A DNA stretch of 6,906 nucleotides from Planctomycetota bacterium (GTDB lineage: Bacteria > Planctomycetota > Planctomycetia > Planctomycetales > Planctomycetaceae): contig JAJRTM010000608.1 of NCBI GenBank assembly GCA_024278285.1, positions 1 through 6,906 on the forward strand, written 5' to 3'. This document shows positions 1 to 6,856 of the stretch, one piece after another; position 1 is the first letter of the stretch, and every line of letters starts with the position of its first letter. The translations under genes were made by a program, and so were the position numbers. The notes beneath the pieces were generated by a model, which saw nothing but the letters and a program-made list of their open reading frames with translations, was not told the origin of the DNA and made no database searches.

Positions 1-42
1 CAGCCAACCGCTCGCATCATTATGATCGAACCGGTTCGCTAA
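1..42 (+). CDS. Possible 3' end of a gene entering from the left (13 codons)
   Basis: Reading frame 1 gives QPTARIIMIEPVR followed by a TAA stop at 40-42. The composition is plausible for the end of a real protein, and the gene to its right lies on the opposite strand, so this would be a convergent arrangement. Thirteen codons are too few to name a family. Another frame (3-284) is also open here but reads through a repeat arm and looks non-coding. Confidence is low because nothing upstream is visible. Confidence 0.3.
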   Translation, partial: QPTARIIMIEPVR

Positions 43-126
43 ACAGCAAGAACAATAGCTGTCGTATCTTCAGATTACATTTCGCAGAGTGGCGACCAAC
101 AGATTCTGCACAATGGCAGATAATTC

Positions 127-365
127 GTTTAACGGCAAGCCAAAGGCGACTGCGTAAGCGAGTATGCTTGACTCAAGAGTTCCAAAATCACTCTCTACCT
201 GTCGTTAAACAAATGTGCCATGATTGTCCATGTACGGTATCGCAGGATAGAAGCGAAGCTGTCATCACTCGGCATGATACCTGAGACGATTAAAATTATT
301 TCATTGAACAGCATGCCTTCATTGTTCAGCCCGCCTGCGCAGTCGCCTTTGGCTTGCCGTTAAAC
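127..365. repeat. MITE-like element with perfect 28-bp terminal inverted repeats
   Basis: Positions 127-154 (beginning GTTTAACGGCAAGCC) are the exact reverse complement of 338-365, with no mismatch over 28 bases. The 183-base interior has no convincing gene. It holds small dyads such as AAGC/GCTT (156-169), GGTATC/GATACC (236-241 and 276-281) and TGAACA/TGTTCA (305-310 and 323-328). An extra CGTTAAAC copy at about 203-210 repeats the outer end of the arm. The size, inverted ends and lack of a transposase suggest a non-autonomous mobile element or a repetitive extragenic palindrome. I see no clear target-site duplication. It lies just past the stop of the minus-strand gene ending at 424, so that gene's transcript could carry the stem. 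The rest of 43-423 shows nothing I can call. Confidence 0.8.
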
Positions 366-423
366 TATTGCGTTGGAAGCCGTATTTGAGGGGGGCAAGC
401 AGACCATCCCACAGCCCTGCTGT

Positions 424-828
424 TCAATTCAGCAACTGCGTCCCTTCATCCAAATAGTATTGTAGTTGTTCGCAACAGGCATTGATGGAGCAGACTGCTT
501 GCTGGAAATTTGTGTGTGTGGAAGCAATCGGGGCATCTTTTTCAAATTCGAGACTCGCTTTTTTCAGCTTTGCGATCTTCTTACGCAGCATTTTCAAGTA
601 ACTTGCCGGGTCGCTTCTGCGTGTTTCCAATGCACGAGACATATCAAAAATGATGCGAGCCACTCCCATCAGTTCGGGGAAATCTTCGGCTTCATCTGAG
701 TGCTTGATAAACGTTCGCACCATCCAGGCGTGAGACATTAACTGTTCGCAACGGCGAACAATTTCTAATAAGGCATCTGCATTATCGATGCCAGCAGTAT
801 CTTGATTTAATGATTCAGTTTCAGTCAT
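424..828 (-). CDS. Small helical protein of unknown function (134 aa)
   Basis: I do not recognise the family. The ATG at 828-826 gives 134 residues starting MTETESLNQD, with a GAGAG stretch a few bases upstream as a weak ribosome site. The frame stays open upstream to an ATG at 885 (153 aa) and a TTG at 912 (162 aa), neither with a better site. There is no signal peptide or membrane segment, so it is probably cytoplasmic. The sequence reads as amphipathic helices: about 17-45, 52-72, a Lys/Glu-rich possible coiled coil at 75-97, and 106-128. It has Cys at 27, 113, 118 and 119. CEQL occurs twice (27-30 and 119-122), which may reflect an internal repeat of a helix-bundle unit. It follows the transglutaminase gene by about 135 bases on the same strand. 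The smooth, soluble composition argues for a real gene; any function would be a guess. Confidence 0.75.
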   Translation of the reverse strand: MTETESLNQDTAGIDNADALLEIVRRCEQLMSHAWMVRTFIKHSDEAEDFPELMGVARIIFDMSRALETRRSDPASYLKMLRKKIAKLKKASLEFEKDAPIASTHTNFQQAVCSINACCEQLQYYLDEGTQLLN

Positions 829-928
829 TACGCTCTCAGAGAAGTCAAATTTCAGGCGAGTTGAGCCAGTGATGGCCTTGGTCATTCTGGAGTACAGATT
901 GGTTATCGACAATGTTACGGCACAGTTC

Positions 929-949
929 CCAGGGGGGTAATACCCCCGG
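929..949 (-). terminator. GC-rich stem-loop after the transglutaminase gene
   Basis: GGGGG (933-937) pairs with CCCCC (943-947) around the loop TAATA. CC at 929-930 and GG at 948-949 can extend the stem past a small bulge. It begins 15 bases beyond the transglutaminase stop codon in the direction of transcription. No T-tract follows it on the minus strand, so it is not a textbook intrinsic terminator. It could instead stabilise a 3' end or lie in the leader of the next gene. Confidence 0.3.
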
Positions 950-963
950 ATCGCCGAAAAATT

Positions 964-3537
964 CTATGATTGTTTATTCATGGCCTGGGCGAGTCTTTCT
1001 ATTTGCGTTTTCCAGTTGGCAAGTTCTTGTTCTGTCAGTTTGTTGCCCCGGAAACGTGCCTGGTAATAAGCGTTTGTCAGTGCCTCTGGGAGTGATTGAA
1101 GTGAAACGGCTGCCAATTGCATGTCAAATGTTTGCTTGAAAAGGCGTGAAAACTCGCGTGCGGTCTGTTCAGGTCGTTTTTGTAATCCATGCTTAGCTGC
1201 CAGGTCGAGAAACTGTCGAAAAAAGAGCAACATTATTTTTTTCTGACGAAGGCCAGATCGACTTGGCAGAAAATTTTTCAACAGGAGAATGATTTGATAC
1301 CGATAGTAAAAAAGTACAAAAAGAACAACTGGTAAAATGACAGGCATAAATACGATAAGAATCGAAAGAATCATTCGAAGCCTCCCGCTGCTCGCTCCAT
1401 TTTTAGAAGTTGGATCGAGTAAATACGAATCGCTTAAACTTTTCGCTTGCAGATAAGCTGCCTGTGCCTGTTCGCCTAATGGAGTGTAAATACTTTCTTC
1501 TTGCCTGGCTAACGAAATCCCAAGTACATAAGACTGCCACAAAGATGATAGTTTCCCCTGGATATTTTGCCAGGAGAAAGCGGACATCGTAAAATCAGTT
1601 TGATATTGAGAATAAGCTGGCGGTGTTGCATCTATAACGAGCCATCGTCCATCAACAAATGCTTCGGTCCAGGCATGGGCATGTCGTTGTTCAATAAGAA
1701 GTCGCTGCGATTTTTCGTCCCATCGCCCAGTGGAAAAACCAGTGACCAATCGTGCGGGAATCCCTACCGCTCGAAGCATCAACGTCATTGCAGAGGCAAA
1801 GTATTCGCAATGTCCCACTTTTCGATTGAATAAAAAATCTTCAAGCGGGTCGATTGTTGGATCCGTAATGGAAAGATCGAGAGTATAATTGAATTCGCCG
1901 GAATCTCGAAGGTAATCTCGTAAAAGGCGGACTCTTTCTGCAGGAGGAAATATTCCTGATTCTTTTTCACAGATCTTTTGAGAGATTTCGATCAATTTAG
2001 ACAGCCGCGTTTGATCGAGTCTGAGTAACGACCTGAAATAGGCATCGTAAGATAAAACGCGAGAAGGTGTCAGTTGCGACTGGTAAGTAAATCGCGATAA
2101 ATTTGTCCGCCGAAGAAAGTTTTTTTCTCCTTGTTGATATTCAGATTCCAGCGATTTGGAAATCGTAATTAATATTTTTTGGAATCCCTGTTGATCGCGT
2201 CGGCGAACATGCCTGATATTATCAGTAGCATAAACTCGATCATCTTGTTGCACGATAACCGGAAAGCTGGAGGATGTTTGGTTTACTGGTGGGGCACTGA
2301 TTGTTTCATAGCGAATCGTTTTTGCTAACAGTTGGTATTGTTTTGGAAATGTTAATTCACCAGAGACAGAGTTTTGAGGAATCGAACCAGAAGAACCGCC
2401 GCGTTTTAGTAGCCGCCCGTTCTCTACCGGATAACAAACAAACAGCGTGTTACAGCCAACTGGTTCCAGCTCGTACGATTGTAGAATTCTATTTCGGATT
2501 GACCGATGACGATCGTAACGAAGGGTTGAACTGAGATATTTATTTCCTGCCGACCAACTTCCTTTATTGTAATTATTTAATGCGGCTCCACGAAACAAAA
2601 GTCCCCTAAGGTGCATTCGGTTGGCAAACTCGTTTGAATGTAAGATTTCATCTGTTTCCATGTCCGTAAATTGCACCCGCATCACCGGTGTTGTGCTTTG
2701 AAGGATTTCTCCGATATCACCCAGCTTCACTTCTTTGGTAAAACCGGAAACCGATTTTCCGAAGGGGAGAGCAGTTGATTCGCCATCGGAACTTGATGGA
2801 AATCGCCAGTTTCCAATCACAACACGGGGAGTGAGCAGAAATAATCCCATCCCGACAACCATCGAAGCAATCGAGATAAAGCCGATGACTCCCAGAAATC
2901 GAACACCCACCCAACGTTCGGCTGGATCAAGATAAAAACCACCACGTACTTGACTGGCTGAAATCCCGATCGAAGAATCGACCAGCGTCGAACTTAGTTT
3001 CTTTTTAGGGAAAACAGTAGGCAAATTTGATGAAGATTGCCTACGCATTTTTCGTAAACTGGCCGTACCTCGATAAATAGTGAAAAGAGTGAGTGTCCCA
3101 ATTCCCAGAAACAGGTAAGCCAAAATCGACAAGCCGAACGCATAAGAATTTGTCAAACTTGCCGAGATCGACATATTCAGAACAGAGAGCGCCAGCAGCC
3201 ACCAATATTGCTGATTCTCTTTCTTAACGAGTAGCACAACCCAGGTAAAATATGCGAGTAAATGCGAAGCCGAAAGAATTCTCATTTCAACATTAATTCG
3301 TCCCTGTCGAAATTCCCAAAATGCAATCATAAGTGCAGCTAAACCAAGAAGATTGGTCGCTATACTTTCCGTTTTCAGGATGGGGTGATCGTCGAGATAG
3401 AAATAAACCAGTGCAATCAAAGGGAGCGTTAACAAATGCGGAAACAAATTCCCTTCTGCCAGACCAATCGAAACCGAAGACAAAGTCAGTAGCAGATACA
3501 GGCTGGTACGAAACAGGAATTCAATTCGATCAATCAT
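964..3537 (-). CDS. Membrane-bound transglutaminase-like protein (TgpA/DUF3488 type)
   Basis: Large inner-membrane protein with a transglutaminase/cysteine-protease-like core that probably faces the periplasm. Numbering is from the ATG at 3537 (857 aa). Residues 12-155 contain several hydrophobic helices, followed by a basic loop (about 161-181) and another helix at about 212-238; this is the DUF3488-like membrane part. A soluble region leads to the transglutaminase core at about 530-640. Its triad is visible as Cys577 in GHCEYFASAM, His621 in RHAHAW and Asp636 in WLVIDATPP. A further helix lies at about 721-746, and a DUF4129-like cytoplasmic tail follows (about 770-850, with RPEQTAREFSRLF). 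The order and length match TgpA relatives, and the intact triad suggests an active enzyme; the substrate is unknown. The frame is open to an ATG at 3645 and a GTG at 3654. I prefer 3537 because the family normally starts directly with the first helix, though none of the three has a clear ribosome site. TgpA-like genes usually sit after MoxR ATPase and DUF58 genes; here the upstream neighbour is a DUF1080 gene. Confidence 0.95.
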   Translation of the reverse strand: MIDRIEFLFRTSLYLLLTLSSVSIGLAEGNLFPHLLTLPLIALVYFYLDDHPILKTESIATNLLGLAALMIAFWEFRQGRINVEMRILSASHLLAYFTWVVLLVKKENQQYWWLLALSVLNMSISASLTNSYAFGLSILAYLFLGIGTLTLFTIYRGTASLRKMRRQSSSNLPTVFPKKKLSSTLVDSSIGISASQVRGGFYLDPAERWVGVRFLGVIGFISIASMVVGMGLFLLTPRVVIGNWRFPSSSDGESTALPFGKSVSGFTKEVKLGDIGEILQSTTPVMRVQFTDMETDEILHSNEFANRMHLRGLLFRGAALNNYNKGSWSAGNKYLSSTLRYDRHRSIRNRILQSYELEPVGCNTLFVCYPVENGRLLKRGGSSGSIPQNSVSGELTFPKQYQLLAKTIRYETISAPPVNQTSSSFPVIVQQDDRVYATDNIRHVRRRDQQGFQKILITISKSLESEYQQGEKNFLRRTNLSRFTYQSQLTPSRVLSYDAYFRSLLRLDQTRLSKLIEISQKICEKESGIFPPAERVRLLRDYLRDSGEFNYTLDLSITDPTIDPLEDFLFNRKVGHCEYFASAMTLMLRAVGIPARLVTGFSTGRWDEKSQRLLIEQRHAHAWTEAFVDGRWLVIDATPPAYSQYQTDFTMSAFSWQNIQGKLSSLWQSYVLGISLARQEESIYTPLGEQAQAAYLQAKSLSDSYLLDPTSKNGASSGRLRMILSILIVFMPVILPVVLFVLFYYRYQIILLLKNFLPSRSGLRQKKIMLLFFRQFLDLAAKHGLQKRPEQTAREFSRLFKQTFDMQLAAVSLQSLPEALTNAYYQARFRGNKLTEQELANWKTQIERLAQAMNKQS

Positions 3538-3669
3538 AACGCTTAGATGAAATCCTGAAAGGAATGCCGAGATGTGAAACCAACGAAATGCAACAAGCGG
3601 TATCAGGGCTGAAACGATCTGATGCCAGAAATGGCACCAACCCATTTTACGCACTCAACAGGGAAATTG

Positions 3670-4434
3670 CTACACTTTCTCTTTCTGCTTCACGGGAAGA
3701 GAGTGAATTTCACGAACCCAGACGTTGCGGATGCGAATTGGGTTGCCATGATTTTGAATGTGAATTGGCAACTTCTCCGCATGCTTTTCATAACTGGGAG
3801 GACTGGCCCAGAATGTGTTTCCCTGAATTTCAACGTGATTTTGAATGAGAACGCCGTTTTGAAATACTGTTATAAACGCAGGCGATTTCAAATTGCCAGA
3901 TTCACAAAATCTGGGAGCGGTAAAAATGATATCGTAATGTTGCCATTCTCCTGGTTTTTTGCACGCATTCACCAATGGCGGATACTGCTTATAAATGGCT
4001 CCGCATTGCCCATCGAAGTAAGTTTTATTTTCGTAGGAATCAAGAATTTGCAGCTCGTATTTTTCCATCAGGTAAACGCCGCTGTTGCCTCTTCCCTGCC
4101 CTTCTCCTTTTACTTCCGCAGGAGTCGCCCATTCGATATGCAATTGGCAGTCCCCAAAACCTTGTTTCGAGGTAATCCCTCCTTCTCCGCCGGCTTGCGC
4201 AAAACCATCTTGAACAGTCCAGCCTTTGCCCGCCTCCCATTGGGAAAGATCTTTTCCATCAAACAAAACAATCGCATCACTGGGCGGTGTAGAGGCATCG
4301 CCAGGGTTAACGACAACCGGTTCAAGCCAGGGGATACCACTTTTCCATTCCTTCACAAGCGTTGCTCCAACCAATGTGGAACAAATTAAAGTGAAGCCTA
4401 TTGTTGATACCGTTCGTCTTTTCGAATTCATCAT
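3670..4434 (-). CDS. Secreted DUF1080 (3-keto-disaccharide hydrolase domain) protein
   Basis: DUF1080 proteins have a concanavalin-like beta-sandwich fold and are very abundant in planctomycetes. The domain is named for 3-keto-disaccharide hydrolases, so a role in extracytoplasmic sugar breakdown is likely; the substrate is inferred only by family. Numbering is from the ATG at 4434 (254 aa); an adjacent ATG at 4431 and a TTG at 4437 are alternatives. The N-terminus has a basic stretch (SKRR) and a hydrophobic segment (about 10-27) acting as a signal peptide or anchor. The domain spans about 52-243. It shows the opening motif LFDGKDLSQWE, then RGNSGVYLMEKYELQILDSY, GQCGAIYKQYPP, GEWQHYDIIFTAPRF and the closing IHIQNHGNPIRIRNVWVREI, all in the usual order. 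The length is normal for a single-domain member and I see no break. It is divergent from the gene at 4976. No clear ribosome site is visible. Confidence 0.95.
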   Translation of the reverse strand: MMNSKRRTVSTIGFTLICSTLVGATLVKEWKSGIPWLEPVVVNPGDASTPPSDAIVLFDGKDLSQWEAGKGWTVQDGFAQAGGEGGITSKQGFGDCQLHIEWATPAEVKGEGQGRGNSGVYLMEKYELQILDSYENKTYFDGQCGAIYKQYPPLVNACKKPGEWQHYDIIFTAPRFCESGNLKSPAFITVFQNGVLIQNHVEIQGNTFWASPPSYEKHAEKLPIHIQNHGNPIRIRNVWVREIHSLPVKQKEKV

Positions 4435-4520
4435 CAAGAGTTATTTCTATTCAAAAGTGATCGACGTAATTTGATAAAAAACATAACCAGGACAAGCCGG
4501 AACCAAAAACTTATGAATTA

Positions 4521-4680
4521 GGGTAGCCCGACCACTTCAGTGGTTGGGTGCCGTCAGGCACAAGACGCTCGCGCCATGTGCGTTCAATTTCATTGAAACT
4601 TCCAAGATAAAAGAAGCCACATGGCGCGAACCTCTTGTTGCTGCGCAACCCAACCGCTAATAAAAGCGGATGGGCTACCC
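4521..4680. repeat. 160-bp palindromic intergenic element with paired side hairpins
   Basis: The ends GGGTAGCCC (4521-4529) and GGGCTACCC (4672-4680) are exact inverted repeats. Further in, GGTTGGGT (4542-4549) pairs with ACCCAACC (4648-4655), CAAG (4561-4564) with CTTG (4634-4637), and a 12-base TCGCGCCATGTG (4569-4580) with its complement (4618-4629). Each arm also carries local hairpins at matching places: ACCACT/AGTGGT (4531-4544) faces CCGCT/AGCGG (4654-4669), and TGCC/GGCA (4549-4560) faces TTGC/GCAA (4638-4648). The tip contains TTCAAT/ATTGAA (4583-4597). AATT flanks both ends (4516-4519 and 4681-4684), which may be a short target duplication. There is no gene inside. It resembles the repetitive palindromic elements I associate with planctomycete genomes; copy number cannot be seen from one window. 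Confidence 0.85.
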
Positions 4681-4730
4681 AATTCTCTTAAATGATACTC
4701 AGTTGTATAAGCAAGGAGCAAGGAAAACGC

Positions 4731-4845
4731 TTGGATACAATACAGCATTCAAAAAACCCGTGTTCAGGAATCTACATTCAATGTTAAAAAATAATAAAAG
4801 GTACTGCGAAGAGAAAAGTTTTTTCCTCTTCGTTTGGATACAATA
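4731..4845 (+). promoter_or_regulatory. 12-bp direct repeat with hairpin upstream of the DMFase-like gene
   Basis: TTGGATACAATA occurs exactly at 4731-4742 and again at 4834-4845, and both copies are followed shortly by CATTC. Just before the second copy, CGAAGAG (4807-4813) pairs with CTCTTCG (4826-4832), and an inner AAAA/TTTT extends the stem past a one-base bulge. The embedded TACAAT resembles a -10 box, but I see no -35 at proper spacing, so a promoter is not established. The pair could be binding sites for a regulator of the gene at 4976. In the rest of 4435-4975, apart from the palindromic element, I see nothing else I can support. Confidence 0.35.
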
Positions 4846-4975
4846 AACAGTGTCATTCCAGCTGGTAAGTGTAAGTTAGGCTTTTCAACCAGACAGATAT
4901 GGTTTTCATGTTGAACACCGTTTGATTGGCAAGCAATCTTACTTTTTCTACTCGAAAATAGAGAAAGATATCTTC

Positions 4976-6538
4976 ATGAGCAAAAAGAAGAAAATTGATC
5001 GTCGTGATGCCCTCAAGGGGGCGGCTGCTTCAATTTATGCGGCTGGAATTCCCTGGAACACCGCCTTGGCGAAAAGTGAAACAGGAACTGCTGCACCTGC
5101 CAAATCAAAATTAATTGAACAGGAAAACCAGAAGGAAGGAACACGTGACTGGCAGTTGACGCGGGTTCGCATTAACGAAGGACAGTATCGTACCTCGTTA
5201 ATTGAAGGATATTGCTCGAAGCAATCCGTTGCAACAGGAGAGGAACTGAAAATTCATGTCAGTACCAAACCGGCGAAGAAATTTGTGATCGATATCTACC
5301 GCATGGGCTATTACGGCGGTAAGGGAGCCAGGCACATTAAACAAATTGGTCCCCTTCAAGGGAGTGTGCAACCAACGCCAGAAATGGGGCCAGCCCCCGG
5401 GCGATTGCGCGAATGCAAATGGGATGTTAGCACAAGTTTGAAGATTCCCGATGACTGGCTCAGCGGCGTTTATCTTGGAAAATTAACGACGCTACCAGAA
5501 TCGAAATCGGAACCGTACTGGCAAAGTTATGTCATTTTTATTGTGCGAGATAATCGCAAAGCCGATGTCCTGTTTCAATGTAGCGATAACACCTGGCACG
5601 CTTACAATCGCTGGCCGGTGAATGAATCACTTTATACACATCCGGCTGGTTCACATGCGCCGGGGGTTTCTGTCAGTTTTGATCGCCCCTATGGAAAGTA
5701 TTGTCAAATTTTCGATGCGCCGCTTTCTATCGGATCTGGAGAGTATTTATTGTGGGAGTTCCCGTTAAGTTACTGGCTTGAAAAGCACGGGTACGATGTC
5801 ACTTACGGTTCTAACTCCGACTGCATCGACGCCTCTTTCATCACACGATGTAATACTTTTCTCAGTGTCGGACACGATGAATACTGGGATCTCCGGCAAT
5901 ACAAGGCGGTTGAAAAATCGATTGATTCGGGCGTGAATGTTCTCTGGCTGTGCGGTAATTCGGTGTTCGTTGTTTCGCCTTTTACTGATAGTTCCAGCGG
6001 TCAACCTAAGCGAATCATCACGCGAACCGGTTCGTATGGACCGATGCGAAGGATAGAAACAGAAACGTATCCGAAACTCTTTACTGGTCTTAAACAGGGA
6101 GGGCCGGATGAGCGGAATATTATGGGCGTTCGCTCGGTGGTCCCTTTCAATGGAGGTGGAGACTGGACCTGCATCAAACCGGGGCATTGGGTCTTCGCAG
6201 GAACTGGTATGAAACAGGGCGAAAGTATTCCCGGACTGGTCGGCTGGGAGCATCACGGCGAACCGGATCCTGAAAGAGAGGGCCTGGAAGTTCTTGCGGA
6301 AGGAAAAATCTGGTCGAGTGGAACGAAAGAGGGAGATTACGCCGCCGTCATTTTCCCTGGTCCCAAAGATAACATCGTGTTCAACGCTTCAACCATTTTC
6401 TGGTCGCAGGGGCTTTCGTCGCCGCCGGGGCACATGCCAGTCTGGTCGCATTGGTCACGCCCACACGGTCCCGATCCCCGTGTTCAACAAATGACACACA
6501 ATTTATTACAGCAATGCTTGACCCGCCAAAAACGTTAG
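4976..6538 (+). CDS. Tat-exported N,N-dimethylformamidase large-subunit-like protein
   Basis: This 520-residue protein resembles the catalytic (beta/large) subunit family of N,N-dimethylformamidase, whose studied member hydrolyses an amide with a mononuclear iron held by two Tyr and a carboxylate. The ATG at 4976 is chosen because it puts a Tat-type signal at the start (DRRDALKG at 8-15, then a short hydrophobic stretch to about 31). An upstream TTG at 4922 would push the signal inward. Residues 60-192 form a beta-rich N-terminal region with IYRMGYYGGKGAR and IPDDWLSGVYLGKL. Residues 196-515 are the family core: SDNTWHAYNRWP (203-214), SFDRPYGKY, WEFPLSYWLEKHGYDVTYGS (260-279), SVGHDEYW (297-304), LWLCGNSVF and VFNASTIFWSQGL (468-480). 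Tyr303 is a candidate iron ligand; I could not place the others. The natural substrate is unlikely to be dimethylformamide and is unknown. No small-subunit gene is visible beside it. It is divergent from the DUF1080 gene. Confidence 0.9.
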   Translation: MSKKKKIDRRDALKGAAASIYAAGIPWNTALAKSETGTAAPAKSKLIEQENQKEGTRDWQLTRVRINEGQYRTSLIEGYCSKQSVATGEELKIHVSTKPAKKFVIDIYRMGYYGGKGARHIKQIGPLQGSVQPTPEMGPAPGRLRECKWDVSTSLKIPDDWLSGVYLGKLTTLPESKSEPYWQSYVIFIVRDNRKADVLFQCSDNTWHAYNRWPVNESLYTHPAGSHAPGVSVSFDRPYGKYCQIFDAPLSIGSGEYLLWEFPLSYWLEKHGYDVTYGSNSDCIDASFITRCNTFLSVGHDEYWDLRQYKAVEKSIDSGVNVLWLCGNSVFVVSPFTDSSSGQPKRIITRTGSYGPMRRIETETYPKLFTGLKQGGPDERNIMGVRSVVPFNGGGDWTCIKPGHWVFAGTGMKQGESIPGLVGWEHHGEPDPEREGLEVLAEGKIWSSGTKEGDYAAVIFPGPKDNIVFNASTIFWSQGLSSPPGHMPVWSHWSRPHGPDPRVQQMTHNLLQQCLTRQKR

Positions 6539-6575
6539 ATATGTACCGTTCGAATAATTTTACTGTCTGGTTTCA

Positions 6576-6775
6576 TCTGTTTTTTTTGGGCCAAAGGCCT
6601 CTTTCACCATAGCCTGGGGCAACGCCCCAGGTAAAATTGTTTGATTGCCTTGTTTGGCTGAAAGCCATAATTAATGCTTTTGTTTATGGCTTTCAGCCAA
6701 TAGGTTGACGACTCATCTGTTCCTGGGGCGTTGCCCCAGGCTATGATGATTTTGGCCTTCAGCCAAGAAAACAGA
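6576..6775. repeat. Nested palindromic intergenic element (about 200 bp)
   Basis: Three layers are nested. The outer arms pair imperfectly: TCTGT with a T-run and GGCC (6576-6599) against GGCC through AAAACAGA (6754-6775). A perfect 24-base inverted repeat follows (6608-6631 and 6722-6745), and each arm is itself a hairpin, CCTGGGGC-AAC-GCCCCAGG (6613-6631) and its complement. In the centre is a perfect 17-bp stem (6654-6670 and 6684-6700) with a 13-base loop. A GGCC/GGCT-NNN-GCC theme recurs at 6589-6599, 6656-6666, 6688-6698 and 6754-6764. TCATCTGTT is repeated directly at 6573-6581 and 6713-6721. It begins about 40 bases after the stop of the gene ending at 6538 and may end its transcript. 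No gene lies inside. From 6776 to the next start I see nothing else. Confidence 0.85.
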
Positions 6776-6856
6776 ACATCAAGGTTACGACAGGAATTGT
6801 TCGAGCGATCCTATAGTTGCCCCACAGAATTCCAAAACAGAAACTGGAAAAATCGA

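Noticed and set aside
3..284. Reading frame 3 is open for about 94 codons at the left edge
   Set aside because: It has no good start, runs straight through a repeat arm, and its product is rich in Arg, Cys and His with no recognisable motif. It is probably chance.
127..365. CRISPR or integron attC site as an explanation of the 28-bp repeat
   Set aside because: There are only two copies, in inverted orientation and 183 bases apart, with no cas or integrase gene and no attC core motifs.
3622..4389. Long open frame on the + strand opposite the DUF1080 gene
   Set aside because: The minus strand carries a complete, clearly recognisable DUF1080 domain. The + strand product has no family features and is a shadow frame.
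4839..4844. TACAAT as the -10 box of a promoter
   Set aside because: No acceptable -35 sequence lies about 17 bases upstream of either copy, so a promoter call is not justified.
4922..4975. Earlier TTG start for the dimethylformamidase-like protein
   Set aside because: It would place 18 residues before the Tat signal. The ATG at 4976 puts the RR motif at the expected distance from the N-terminus.
5765..6256. 163-codon open frame on the minus strand within the Tat-protein gene
   Set aside because: It lies wholly inside a well-supported gene, and its translation shows no domain or motif.
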